NCBI GenBank assembly: GCA_012934845.2
Contig: WNNJ02001660.1
Span: forward strand, 141,068 to 205,067
Length of the DNA: 64,000 bases
Direction: 5' to 3'
Source: Pomphorhynchus laevis
Taxonomy: Eukaryota > Acanthocephala > Palaeacanthocephala > Echinorhynchida > Pomphorhynchidae
Under the pieces are notes generated by a model. That model was given only the letters and a program-made list of their open reading frames with translations, did no database searches and had not been told where the DNA came from. This document shows, piece by piece, positions 22,260 through 34,243 of this stretch. Made by a program: the position numbers and the translations under genes. Positions within the stretch are counted from its first letter, which is position 1. The number at the start of each line of letters is the position of its first letter.

Positions 22260-24500
22260 ATCAACAGGAAAAAATGAAAAACAATCAAAAATAAGACAGA
22301 TCAAACGAACCGCAGTTTAATGACATTGCTCGGTCATCTCCAAAACTTACGGCCTAAGGTCCAAAGGGATCTGAGCCCTCCAACACGCAGCCTTCCCACT
22401 GAATAAACCGGGGTCTTTCACCCCCTCCCCGAAGAGTCCAATCGAGGCAAACTATGCTGGGTAAACGATAGACAAGGAGTTGAGAAACCTTAGACTGCCC
22501 ATAGGACGTCCACTAGAAAAGAAGAGAAATTCCGAGATAGCCCAGGTACGCTAGAGGCGCACTAGAGTTTTCCCATTTAATGACAGATGTTGAGCCCGTT
22601 TCAAGGACCACCTAGCTCTCTTCAGAATACGCTTGAGTTTATCCAGGTCAGCTTTTGCCTACCAGTTCACCGTAACAGTGAACCCCAGGTATTTTACTCG
22701 ACTTGTGACGGTGGGGATGGGCTCAGAGGCAAATATGGAGGAGAGTGCAGAGAGTGCTAATCTCTTAAGCTTTTGCTTTGTAGCAGGGGTGTCATGAAAG
22801 ACAACCACCTGCGATTTGCTAGAGTTTAGAATAAGATTGGAAGCGGGGAGCTAATCTTTTAATCTTAAAAAGAAATGGCTGATGTCCGAAACTATATATT
22901 TGCACCTGCATTCCGAAAACAGGGCTGTGGTATCATCAGTGTATATCACCACATATTGATAGCGTTTAAATTTTCTATAGAGTAAATAGAGGCAGCAAGA
23001 TACAAGATTGAAGAAAGTGGGGATCCTTGAGGCACACACGTAATAGGGTAGAACTAAAGCGCATACGGGTCGTCTTCATTGAAGAATCGCTTGGTGTGCA
23101 ACAAAATCTTCACTCTGTTAACAATTTTCGCAGGCAAACCGAGGGACCTGAGATAGGAGATAACGTATGGAGATACGGTCAAATGCAGCAGAAAAATCAA
23201 GAAAAACAGACACGACAAGATGATGAATATTATCCTGAGAGCACCTCACCAATTGCTGAATGGACCGAGCGACCTTTAACAAACCCATGCAAACCGAGTG
23301 GGATTAAATTACGCCTAGATAGATAGTCGCGGATTTTACTCGCAAGCGCTTTTTCGTAAATGGAGATGAGTGATTTATGTATCGAAATAGGCTGCAGGTC
23401 TTTAGGACAAAGGACCAGATTTCTTTTGGCTAAAAAATTCTACGACTAATGTTAATGCTGGCCGAATCAGAAGGGGTGGCTAATAGCATTGTGACTGCCA
23501 CCTCCCTTCTTTGTTCGACTGCCAAAAGCTGATAGACATGAGAAGAGAGTGGAGCGACGGATTTGGAGGTGCCCGGGAGAAGGCCCATGCGTTGAGAATA
23601 TCTGTGACAGATAAGTGTCTACTCCTGAAGTCTCCCCAAGGCGGGATTGGCTGAGGTGATTGAGTGGCTCCATAATTATGTAGGGATAGTGACTCCTCCA
23701 AAACTTAATCAAGACCTATTTTTTCAATCCAACCCATGCTCTATCCCTCCAACACACGAACTTCTCCTTCTTGAATATCTTCCAGAAGGAAGACTGGGCA
23801 AGGTTAAGGGAAGCAATGCTGGCCTTACCCTTACCCAGTTAGAACCTATACGTAGTGTTCCAATATTTTTTCGAGAGAACTTGCCTGGCAGAAGCAGAGA
23901 GATTTGGGATACGCAGCATATAAGCTAAGGTCTTGAGTTTTGTCGGAGTTGGACTGTAAATACGACCTTTATAGGTAGTCGAGAGCAACGCGGTAGCTTG
24001 CGAAGAGTGGTAGAATTAAATTCGGTCAGACTCTCATTGCCAATTCGGGGGAAGCGTTCGATAGCTGCTAGAAAGAAAGCCACTCTGATGGGGTCGAACA
24101 TCCATTAATTCGTCATGGAAAAAAGTTTCATACTCTTTCGTAAGGTCCCAGAAAACGAAGGAGATCTTGATTTCGGCTTCAAAGTAGCGTACTGAGTATA
24201 ATAGGACTCTATTATTATATTTTTCAGTAAACTTACGCAGGAATATGCTAAATAGCTTATGGCGCTATATTGACGCTAATAGCTTAATAACCGCCAGATT
24301 TTTTAATTTTGGTATTGGGGAAGTTTCCCAATTACCTATTTTACAGCAGATGGCAACAAACCACTTACCTCGTTTGATATTGTAGACAAAGTTACCTGCA
24401 TTTTCATTGAGTTTACACGATATTCACCGATTTCTGCTGCAATTGTAGAATCTTTTGATCCTCCGATAACACACAATTCGCTCATTTTTTGACTACCAAT
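22260..24500 (-). mobile_element. LINE copy D, with internal deletion
   Basis: Minus strand. The ORF1 N-terminus begins near 24,495 (MSELCVIGGSKDSTIAAEIG) and is readable to about 24,105 (EAEIKISFVFWDLTKEYETF). The sequence then joins the region just before the RT (RVAFF, ERFPR), so the endonuclease and part of ORF1 are deleted. The RT follows through motif C, here YTDD near 22,940, and the thumb, to the C-terminus near 22,340. Many frame breaks are present. The 5' end faces that of copy E about 190 bp away. Confidence 0.8.
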
Positions 24501-24599
24501 ACGTATCTCAGCCGTTAATTAGGAATGATGATGGTCGAAATATTAAAACTTTAATTATCACAGGCTCTAATAATAGCAAGTGGAAATGCTTCCGCATCT

Positions 24600-27500
24600 T
24601 TTTTATTACTGAATTTGCGAATGTGCAGTGTTAATAACAGCGTCGGTGCTTCAAGCAATTTCCAAAATCAAACGAGTTTCCATGGAATATGGACGATCTT
24701 GCAGTTAATAAGTTGATTACTACTACCATTCTCGACAACAAGGTTAGTGTTTTATCTTCTGATGATGTACTAATAGCGGGGGTACTCCCCCCAATCCACA
24801 AGCCTAAAAATCTGATTCTAATTACACTTACACAGCCTCAGGAAAGACACAAATTGTTCAATATTTTTCTTAGTCTTTTCGTAATCAATTACACTAATCG
24901 AGTTGTGTTTGAATCTGTAAAATTATATGAAACTGAAATAAAAGTCTCCTTCCCAACTAGTGATTTGGCAAAGGAGTACGAGCTATGTTTCAATTCCAAC
25001 CTAAAGCATTTTGGCACTATTCAATTTAAGCTCTTTATTTAAGAAATACAAAACAGTTTTGCTCGTACAGTTTAGGACAAGCAAGATTCTGCAAGCTTTT
25101 CTAAAGCGGCCTCACGCATGTCCGATAAGGACATCCTCCACATTATAGATTCCAACAAGAAATCAGTAATAAAACAAATTGAAGGGGTTGCAGCCGGTAT
25201 TATGGCGGCATAATATTCCTCTCCAGCCATTCCAGTACAACGAGCCGTGCCTGAGTCTAAAAAGAGGAGGGCCTCTGCCCATGACGTACCTCCTATCAAG
25301 ATCGGAAAGCTTTTGAAGGATAAGGTCACGAGCGCCTCATCGGAAAATGAAGATAATGCCCGTTGGCAAGTGCCCACTCTGGATAGCGTTAGTGGTGGAG
25401 GGGGAATCTTTCTGATTCTAGCCCTGTCTAGGATGGCGGAAATCCCATACAACTGACTTAACACAATGCATAATATTCGTGAGCCTTTTTCACTGAATAT
25501 CCTTCAGTGGAATTCGGGAGAAGTTTCTGCCCTTAGACTTCTATCTGGTAGAGATGCAGATGCTATAAGCCTTCAGAAGACGAAGTCTATCCGACTCACC
25601 CAGGACATTACTCGATTCATCCCTAAGCACATATGTTACCACTATACTCCGTACATAACCCCACCTCACTCCTCTCCATCTCAAGGACACTTGAACTAAG
25701 TTAAATGCTCTTTAAGATCCTCGTTTCTTTTAAATTATTCTTGTCCAGCCCTTTCTTGTTTAGTAGTTTCACTCTGTTAGAACGGTAAACGTCTCAGTCC
25801 AGCCCATGTCTAATCCGTCCAGGGAAGATTCACAAGAACCGTGACCTCCTGGATAGGATTATTGACAGCGGTTATGACATGGTACAAGGTGACTTCAACG
25901 ACAGAACTGGTCGTTGGATTAATGCAGCACTCTGCAGAGCCAGGAACGGTTACCTTATTCATAAACAACCGTCCCCTACCTTTCATTGCACATCAACGAA
26001 TTCACTCCTCGATTTATTACTGATCCATGAGAGGTGGTTGTTAAAACCCCTTCTGTAAGAAGCAGTCGCGACAACATCTGTCCAACTCTCATGACCTAAT
26101 TCGCTGGTGGATAGAAGAGGATACGCTGTTTCGAAGAAGATTCCACTTTGACCCGATCAGAGTGGCTTTCTTTCAGGTAGCTACCCAACGCTTCCCCGAA
26201 ATGGCAATGAGAGTTTAACCGAATTTAATTTTTACCTATATTCGCAAGCTACCGCATTGCTTTCAACAACCTATAAAGGTCGCATTTTCAGTCCCACTTC
26301 GACAAAACTCAAAACCTTAGCACATATGCTCAGTCTCCAAAATCTCTTTGCTTCTACCAGGCAAGTTCTCTCGAAAGAATATTGGAGCACTAGGTATAGG
26401 TTCCAACTGGGTAAGGATAGGGCAAGCATCGCTTCCCTGAATCCATACCAGTCTTCATTCTGGAAGATATTCAAGTATAAGTTTGTCTGTTTGGAGGGAT
26501 AGAGCATTGGGTTGGATTGGTAGTATACGTCTTGATAAAATTTTGGAGGAGTCACTATCCCTAGATAACTATGAAACCACTCAGTCGCCGCAACCAATCC
26601 CGCCTTAAGGAGACTTCAGGAGTAGAGACTTATCTGACACAGATATTCTAAACGCATGGGGGCCTCTTCCGGGCACCTCCAAATCCGTCGCTCCACTCTC
26701 TTCTCATGTCTGCCAGCTTTTGACAGTCGAACAAAGAAGGGAGGTGGCCGTCACAATGCTATTAGCCACCCCATCCGATGTGGCCAGCATCAACATTATT
26801 AGGAGAATTTTAATTTTTAAAAAGTATCCGGTCTCTTGCCCAAAATACCTGCGGCCCATTTCAATTCAAAATTCACTCGTCTCGATCTACGAAAAAGTGC
26901 TTGCGCGTAGAATCCGCGTTTATCTGAGTAGGCGTAATTTAATCTCAACCGGTTTCCATTAGTTCGTCAAAGGTCATATGGTACATGCAGAGGTTGGTGA
27001 ATTGCATCGGTTTTGTCAGAAATAGTCATCAACTCGCTGTGGTTGTTTTCCTTGATTTTTCCGCTGCATTTGACCGCATCTCCATTCATTTTGTTATCTT
27101 TTATCTCAGGTCCCTCAGGTTGCCTGCGAGAATTATTAACAGGGTGGAGACATGTTGTACAACGAGCGATTCTTTTATGAAGACAACCCTGTTGCGCGTC
27201 AGTTCTACCCTATTACACGTGTCCCTCAAGGATCCCCATCTCTCCTATATTATATCTTGATACATCCATTAAACTCTTTAAAATATTTAAACGCGAACAA
27301 CGTCTAGTGGTATACGCTGATGATACCACAGCCCTGTTTTCTGGACGCAGGTGCAAAAACGTGGTCTCGGACATCAGCCGTTTCTTTTAAATATTAAAAT
27401 ACCAGTTACCCAAGTCCAATCTTATTTTAAACTCCTCCAAATCGCAGGTGGTTGTCTTTCATGGAGCCCCTGCAACATTGCAAAAGCTTAAGAGATTAAT

Positions 27501-28055
27501 ACTCTCTGCCCTCTCCTCCATTTTGATTAATCATCCCCTCTCTGTCTTCACGAGTCGAGTAAAATATCTGGGGTTCACCGTTACGGTGAACTGTTCGACG
27601 AAAGCCGACCTGGATAGACTTAAACGTATCCTAAAGAGAGCTAGTTGGGCCCTGAAACGGGCCTAGCATCTGTCATTAATTGTGAAAACCCAGATGCGCC
27701 TCTGGAGTACCTGGGCTATTTCAGGATAAGTCTTCTTTTCTAGAGGACGTCATCCAGTGCAAAGGCTAAGGTTTCTCAAGATGCTCATCTTGCGTTTACC
27801 CAGCATAGTCCGCTTCGATTGAACTCTTCGGGGGGTGAATGACCCCGGGTGGTTCAGTCGATGGGTGGCGTGTTGGATTGGTTGTGGGGCTCAGATTCAA
27901 CTGGACCTGAGGCCATGATTGTAGAAGACATCAGCAGAAGAGTCAGGAAGTTGTTATGACTTGTTTTCTTTTCCTTTATTTAAATTGACTCATTTATCCA
28001 TGTATTATTTTGCTTAAGAAAATCTTTATTATTATGAAATATTAAAATCAGTGAA
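24600..28055 (+). mobile_element. LINE copy E, near full length
   Basis: ORF1 starts at 24,689, with 117 open codons (PKNLILITLTQPQERHKLFN, ETEIKVSFPTSDLAKEYEL). The ORF1 C-terminal zinc-knuckle part is missing. The linker has KKRRASAHDVPPIKIGKLL at about 25,260. The endonuclease starts at 25,466 (FSLNILQWNSGE). The RT contains FLDFSAAFDRISI (27,045), YADD at about 27,310 and VKYLGFTVTVNCS at about 27,565. The 3' end is AAGAAAATCTTTATTATTAT near 28,040. It is one of only two copies with an intact YADD, but ORF2 is broken in several places. Confidence 0.85.
24689..25042 (+). CDS. LINE E ORF1 N-terminal fragment
   Basis: A 117-codon open frame from an ATG. It aligns by eye with the ORF1 N-terminal regions of copies B, C and D: a leucine/isoleucine-rich strand (NLILITL), a charged helix (QPQERHKLFNIFL) and the conserved V-FESV-LYETEIKVSF segment. 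It is the best-preserved view of the family's ORF1 N-terminus in the window. Confidence 0.65.
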   Translation: MDDLAVNKLITTTILDNKVSVLSSDDVLIAGVLPPIHKPKNLILITLTQPQERHKLFNIFLSLFVINYTNRVVFESVKLYETEIKVSFPTSDLAKEYELCFNSNLKHFGTIQFKLFI

Positions 28056-29148
28056 TTTATTTTTTACCAATTGTCAAGATGCTTTCATATTTCATGTACG
28101 GGAACACGGGCAACAATCAAACGCTATGTTCAAACACACTATCTAAAATGTTATTTTCCTTTGTGTTATATGTGCGAAAAATTATTTTCAATATTAGGAA
28201 TTACAGAATTATTAAATATATAACGATAGTATTTACCAATAGGATTAATAGAGTTTCTAAATGTTTGTAAATTATATATTTTTTGTGGGATATAGACTGT
28301 ATGGAGATTTTGACCAGATTGTTCAATGTAAGCCAGTTTTGAATTATAATGACAAATAAACGAGATTTTAAATAAGTTGATCAAAAATGATGGAACACTA
28401 AAAATTCATGTCGAGTACGGCCATTGGGTAATTCGAGATGGATTGACACCAATGAATTATCGGGTGATAACAATCAAAGCGACACATGTGTGCTGGTATA
28501 ACTGAAACTTTGGATATTATGCAGATAATTCTATCATTCAAAGTTCAAAAATAAATTAATACACATGGCACGTCTCAAATTACTTAACAAACTGTGTACT
28601 AAACATCAAAATATATTCGACAACGAAATATTCATCAATTGCACTGATGAGTTATTAACGCCGTTTTGGAGACTGACGTTAAATTATGAAATTACATAAT
28701 TTCACAAAAACATTTTCGAGAAATGATGTAGGTCAACGGTTAACAAGAGCAAAAGTATTTCAAACAGAATAATTAATGAACTTGTGAAGCAATGAATCGA
28801 ATGTATAATATATAATTTAATATATTGAATGTTCATTCAATATAATTGAATGAACTAATGATAATGAACATTTACAATTAAGTTTATAGCTGAATATTAG
28901 ATGCGAGTTTAAGAAATTAGGTAAATATTAACAGATTCGGGTTACTAAGCGTTTTGTAAATTGTAAATTTTTATTCTTTTTATTGAAGTTAATTTGTTTT
29001 TCTAATTAAAATTAATTAATAAAGCAACAACGCCAAGTGAATTTAGTCTAGTAAATAAATAACAAATTACACAAATTTTGTGTTTACACAAAACAAACCT
29101 ATCGTTTTTCTTTTGTACTTAAACTGTATAATAATTAAATATTAATTA
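28056..29148. other. AT-rich intergenic DNA
   Basis: Short frames only, all low complexity. I see no gene, RNA or mobile element here. Confidence 0.6.
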
Positions 29149-29322
29149 CTAAATTAGCTTATCAAAGAAGTGTGAACTACACAACACTGAATATCTGTTT
29201 CTCTTCGTCGTTGTAAGATACGCATGACCTTCAGCTAAAATACCAGGTGAAATAACGAGCCATAAGTTCGGTAATTTGATACTACGTTGTTGAAATCCGA
29301 AATCACGGGTACGGCAACGTGT
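29149..29322 (-). CDS. Possible 3'-terminal exon on the minus strand
   Basis: After an acceptor-like TTTAATTTATTGACAG, 57 codons are open and end in TAG at 29,149. The peptide includes DFGFQQRSIKLPNLWLVISP and GILAEGHAYLTTTKRNRYS, with good codon-like composition and G+C above the surroundings. It lacks an ATG and would be overlooked by start-based ORF finding. It lies on the same strand as the two-exon gene at 30.3-34.2 kb, but that gene already has a stop. Family unknown. Confidence 0.4.
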   Translation of the reverse strand, partial: TRCRTRDFGFQQRSIKLPNLWLVISPGILAEGHAYLTTTKRNRYSVLCSSHFFDKLI

Positions 29323-29696
29323 CTGTCAATAAATTAAACTTTGCATTTTCTAATAATATATTAATGAAATTAACAACTAGATACGTACCTGCTATTTTTA
29401 CACTTAAATAGTACAGGTGAATTGAATTTCACCAGTAGCGTTTATATGTCAAGTCTGAACTCGATTTTTGAACAAATCGCAAAGTAAAAGCTATTTATTC
29501 TAGAGCAGAAATTAGTTCTAGAAATCTAAAACAAATTTTTTAAAAACACATTTGCCCTCAAAAAGTATAATTCAATAAATCACAATACAATATTTTTTAT
29601 AAAGTAATTAGATTTATTTCAAAAATAGGCATTTTTCTATTAAATAATATTATTAAATATTTGTATTAAAATACATGATAGTAGCTTATCAGTGAA

Positions 29697-29764
29697 AGCA
29701 AGGATATCCTTGCATCCAAGCAATGTTATCCTTGATTTCACTTATTAGTGAAATCAAGGATAAC
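29697..29764. repeat. Compound perfect hairpins
   Basis: GCAAGGATATCCTTGC (29,697-29,712) is a 16-bp palindrome. It is followed by 18-bp perfect arms, AGTGAAATCAAGGATAAC and its complement, at 29,725-29,742 and 29,747-29,764 with a 4-nt loop. All units share the AAGGATA core, so one sequence has been copied in both orientations. Confidence 0.93.
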
Positions 29765-30296
29765 AATTCACACGTTTTAACTAACAATGTATTTTTTAAA
29801 CAACTATTTTAAAATTAAAACATTTTGACTCAAATTTAGGAATCAATTACAGAAAGAAAACTATAAAATTGAAAGATATTCTATACATGTTATCGAAATA
29901 CAACAATAAATGATTTCTGCTTTTTGTATTTAAAATAAATCAAATTAATAAATTATTATTCGATATTTAATGCAATTAATCTGTAAGTTATCTGAAGTAA
30001 TACAAATAATTGCTATCCAACCATATATGGAACTCCATATATGTTCATAGTTCGTTTAAATTAATTATTAACAGTAGGCCATCAATAATTAAAATCAGCA
30101 GACAAAATAAATACTCGATCACTATGATTTTTTTTTGAATTTTATGATGCAGCAAAAATTTGCTTTCGAATAATGCATTTTAATGAATATCATTTTATTA
30201 GATTTTTATTATTAAATTTTACTAAATGAGTGAATTTTCAATAAGAATTCTTAAATATTAAACAATAGACAAAACTAATGTTTTGCCATTAAATAT

Positions 30297-30500
30297 TTAT
30301 GCTTTGGAAATAATTACAATCGGCAGTAAATTATCATTACCTCGAACTGGTTTGTACAAATTCTCAGTGACAGTTTCACTGAAAGAAACTCGCTTTTTAC
30401 CAAACATATAATTTGGTGGAGAGCTTAAGTCATTGGTTTCATGATCGTAGATATCATCAGGTTGACAAAGAGAATTTGATCTCGGGTGTTTCAATATACT
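30297..30500 (-). CDS. Exon 2 (3' terminal) of a docking-motif protein gene
   Basis: The acceptor TTTCATATTTAG precedes a phase-0 frame of 67 codons and a stop. The peptide contains HPRSNSLCQPDDIYDHE and KKRVSFSETVTENLYKP. RVSF fits the RVxF docking motif for protein phosphatase 1, preceded by basic residues as is typical. Phase, strand and order fit exon 1 at 33,635-34,243, giving a protein of about 270 residues, probably disordered and regulatory. The pairing is inferred; unseen exons could lie in the 3.1-kb intron. Confidence 0.5.
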   Translation of the reverse strand, partial: SILKHPRSNSLCQPDDIYDHETNDLSSPPNYMFGKKRVSFSETVTENLYKPVRGNDNLLPIVIISKA

Positions 30501-31228
30501 CTAAATATGAAATGAACCAAATGAAGATACAATGGATTATCTAATATGGTGACTTTTATTGAAATCTAAAGCGTAATTAAGGGATATTTAATAACCAAAC
30601 TGTATTATTTCTACTAGTTTTTCATAGATAATTTTTGTACACGCATTTAGTACTCAAAAATACTAATGTGCCTGTTTGGCCAATGATTAAACCATTTGAC
30701 TGACACTGAATTTCACAATTCAAATAAACTTTCAAAATTTATGCTATACATTTGCAGTTTAAATTCTTATATTTAAGTCAATTTAAATTAACTACTTAAG
30801 ATTATATTACTAAAACGTTTTGATTGCCTTTTCTTTCAAAACTCTTTAGTGTATTTGATTATCAAATTATTTGATTAAAATTATAACTTGCACCAAAATA
30901 CAGATCTCATTTTAATAAAAGGATATGCAAAATATAACTAAAACAAAATGTGAAAACGGAATTTTATATTACTTACATTGGGATTAATATTACATAAAAA
31001 GTATAAAAATAGTTGGATAATTTATAGGATTTATATATAATTCATATGTTTATACAAACGTGTCTAAGAAGATAAATAAGTGGAAAATAATTTTAGAGAG
31101 ACTAGCTAAAATGCCATTTTTGAAACTCATGTGGCTTATTGTGCGTATGTCTATTTTCCTTCAACACCGAAGGGCACCTCTTATCCGAGCAAGCAGATGA
31201 AAAAAGAATTGTTTGATGAGCAAATGTT

Positions 31229-31337
31229 GTCGACGAAGGTTTTAACATCAATAACTGGATAAAGTGAAATTTCTAATGACTTGGATTGAATCTTGTCGAC
31301 GAAGGTTTTAACATCAAGATGGATTAAGTGAAATTCG
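31229..31337. repeat. Direct repeat of about 45 bp
   Basis: TTGTCGACGAAGGTTTTAAC followed by ATCAA...GGAT-AAGTGAAATT occurs at about 31,229 and 31,292, 63 bp apart. Confidence 0.85.
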
Positions 31338-31565
31338 AATTTGATACGTTCCATCTTGTCGTTTCCCAATAAAGCAAGGATGATAAGGGTTGATAGATAT
31401 TTATTAACTGGTGGTGTATAAGCATAAACATCAAAATAGAATGGCCTAGACACTATACGAATTTTATTCCGAAAAAGAGGCGATTATTATGTTCTAATTT
31501 CAAAACAGAGTATACTAGCAGAATGAAGAGTAATTTATAAAGTATTATGGTTAAGCATATGCTTT

Positions 31566-32640
31566 TAAAAAAACGTCAATCGACTTGATCTTGGTGCCCG
31601 AATACAAGATATTATTAATGCGATCCATCTCGAAATAATAAAATATAGAAAATAATAAAGCAGAATAAATTTATAAACATTTAAAAAAGCTTTACTAACT
31701 TTGATAAAGATTTATGAGCGAAACAACAGGCAGACAAAAAGTATGTTTCAAATAAAATTTGCCACTTTATTTCGGTGCCTAGTAATATTGAATTATATAT
31801 TATTGATTATAATATATAGTTGTAATATATAGTAATAAATTACAACTATATAGTGTATAAAATATACACTATATGTTGTGTATAAAATACACAACTATGT
31901 AATATACAAATATATAAAGTGTTTTAAATAAAATTTGCCTCTTTCTTTCGGTGCCTAGTAATATTAAATTATATATTATTGATTATAATAAATAGTTACA
32001 ATTTATAGTAATATTCAACTATATATCCATTGATAAGCTATTAGCTTAACTATTTGAAACAACAATTAACTTATTACAAATACTCGGATCGATAAATGGA
32101 TCAAGAATCATAAAATAATTATAATACAATTATACATTTGAATATGCTTAGTGGGAAACCAGCAACAAGTCATCGATATTACAACTGTAACGGGCAGGTT
32201 GCTGTGTGTAAGAGATGTCGATGTGAGAAAAGGAAAAACTCCGTGTCTCGATTGCCTGGCTCCGAACTGCAAAAATCGCAACAGACAGTCAAGAAAGCAC
32301 AATGATCATCCATTCAGTAACTCGTGAACTTAGTATACCTTGTAACATATCGATCTCGTGGTCAAATCAGACTGAACATGGGTGTGTATCGTCATTGAAA
32401 TGAACACCAATCGAACATATATTTCATGATGTAGTGCTCGAATTCCAAACTACTTATTAAGCTTAACATCATCGATACTATCTTATCGATAATAATACCT
32501 AATGGATAAAGTATAAACTTTTTCGAAAAATTTTAATTGACTTGATCTTGGTGCCGGAATACAAGGCAAACAAAAAGTTCGTTTTAAATAAAATTTGACT
32601 CTTTCGGTGACTTTCTTTCAACGACATATAACACTAACGT
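31566..32640 (+). repeat. Local repeat cluster (three partial copies)
   Basis: The block GACTTGATCTTGGTGCC-GAATACAAG occurs at about 31,580 and 32,538. A second block, AAATAAAATTTGCCNCTTT with TCGGTGCCTAGTAATATT and TATATTATTGATTATAATA, occurs at about 31,748, 31,925 and (shortened) 32,585. The unit appears to be a non-coding repeat of 200-250 bp. It lies in the putative intron of the docking-motif gene. Confidence 0.75.
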
Positions 32641-32997
32641 TTCAACATTTTAATATGGTTAATCTATAAAGAATCCAGCCAGTCGCTCAAAAGGAATCCA
32701 GCTAGTCGTTAGTGATCAGTGTCTGCGATCTGATGATCTAATGAGTGCTAACGTAGGATCAGGATGACGTTAATGGTTAGATAGTTTTGCAAATGCTTCA
32801 TAACAAACCATTTATTATATATAATACTATATATAATACATAACAATGCTAATTTAATAAATACTACATTACGAATTCCATTAGGAATCCTGGCCGTTGT
32901 TTCATTCCACAAAGTCGGAGTTAACCAGTTTTAGATACAACGAGTGGTGAAGCGAACAGTCAGCAACAACCTCTGCGAAGTAGATAAGTATATATAT

Positions 32998-33216
32998 TGG
33001 CACGACATTATCCTAACAAGTATTGTTTCGTAAGTATCATCAACTGCTGACCTACATTTCACATTTCGATTCTTACACTGGTGCTGATCGGATTAGAACT
33101 CAGGACGTCTGTATCGCGATTCAACGCTACATCTACTGGGCTGGCTGCGCCAGTGGTGTAGATATACATTTCTGTATAAAGAATAGGAACACAACCTTTG
33201 AGGATAATGTCGTGCT
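32998..33216 (-). mobile_element. tRNA-derived SINE-like element with terminal inverted repeats, copy d
   Basis: On the minus strand, 33,153-33,080 resembles a tRNA-type head: an A-box-like AGCCCAGTAGATG, then after about 40 nt a B-box-like GAGTTCTAATCC, ending CAGCACCAG. Downstream is the permuted hammerhead-like motif. The whole is bracketed by inverted 15-mers, GCACGACATTATCCT (about 33,000) and AGGATAATGTCGTGC (about 33,201). The right flank (AATGTCGTGC-ACAA-CAGAAGTA, TTNAGCTCA) recurs at 41.85 kb. It is not a functional tRNA, since the T-arm does not pair well. Confidence 0.6.
33030..33076 (-). ncRNA. Permuted hammerhead-like motif, copy d
   Basis: Minus strand: GUAAG(AAUC)-GAAA-UGUGAAAUGUA-GGUCAGCAG-UUGAUGA-UA-CUUAC. 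The outer GUAAG/CUUAC helix is perfect, though separated from the cores by a few unpaired bases, and C3 of the core is U. The 11-nt GAAA-to-GUA spacing is the same as in copies a-c. Confidence 0.4.
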
Positions 33217-33634
33217 ACAATCAGAAGTAATTTAGCTCATAGATGCAATCAAATCAGAAACATTAATTGCGAGTGGCATCCTGAAAAACAGTGATCTGGA
33301 TAGCGGATCACACACATAAGTTTCTAATAGATCGTTAGAATACGATCCCCTACCAAAAAGTAATATAAGTTACTATCAATCATTAATTTATCATTAATTT
33401 ATATTATTTTATTAAATATACTAATTCATATATTTGGTATATTTGGTTCATATATTGAATTATTAGTGAACACAACAATAAATCATATTTTTTAATTTAT
33501 TAATCTGTGCAATTTATTAGATTATTAAGTATTTGCACATTATTCTTGGTAAAACAACAATTATGAGTGACTGCAACGTTGTTGACAATACGCTAGATAC
33601 TTAATGATAAAATATGTAAATTATACACACGTAC

Positions 33635-34243
33635 CTTTAACATTTGATTGCTCTGATATACGTTTTTCGATTCAGACATGCTACGTTGAATGACACGCTG
33701 TACTGTTGTAGTAGCTGATTCTGGCTGTGCGAAATTATTGACAATAGTCGTTTCGTTGACGTCATTTTCTGACGAAGCTATTGTGCCTATTACAGATTTA
33801 ACGATGAATCTGCCCTGTCTATTATGACAATGCTGGTTCGAAACTTTTCCACAGTCTTCCGAGTAAATGCTTTCTTTTAGTGTGATAACAGAGAACCTTG
33901 GCTTACGTTTTAATTCATTTGGGCACGGTGGTGGCAATAACACAACCTTATCATCAGGTTTCTTCATCTTATCATAGCAAGTGATGCATTGTTTTTCTTT
34001 AGACGATGACGGTGAGGATTCAACATTTGATGAAAAATTGTCGTCTTGTTGCTGCGTTTTCTCCTGTTCATACACTATTTGCTTTTGTTTCTCTGTTAGA
34101 AGAATCTTATAGTCATATGTACATTCTGTAACCGAAAATCGATTAGAATCCAATTTAGTCGGGAATATTCTCAACTGCCGACTGCTGTCGTCATGTCGCT
34201 CCAAATATTGGCTGTACGATGCATTTTCAGCACCGCTAAACAT
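33635..34243 (-). CDS. Exon 1 of a protein with three RFxV motifs (WNK-SPAK/OSR1 docking type)
   Basis: An ATG at 34,243 opens 203 codons ending at a near-consensus donor, AAG|GTACGT (33,635/33,634). The frame after it stops soon, as expected for intron. The protein is hydrophilic and Ser/Gln-rich and contains NRFSVTE (about residue 34), PRFSVITL (about 116) and GRFIVKSV (about 145). RFx[V/I] motifs bind the C-terminal domains of SPAK/OSR1 kinases and occur in WNKs, cation-chloride cotransporters and TSC22D proteins. A CITCYDKM segment has two cysteines. Exon 2 at 30,297-30,500 adds a PP1 RVSF motif. I do not recognise the family. A TATAAAA at about 34,290 could be a core promoter. The multiple motifs make chance less likely, but function is inferred. 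Confidence 0.6.

Noticed and set aside
31181-31453. Minus-strand 90-codon ORF with an internal repeat
   Set aside because: The repeat is a DNA-level direct duplication (31,229 and 31,292). There are no splice signals and no family.
33080-33153. A tRNA gene on the minus strand
   Set aside because: A- and B-box-like sequences are present, but the T-arm and acceptor do not pair. It is better read as the head of a SINE-like element.
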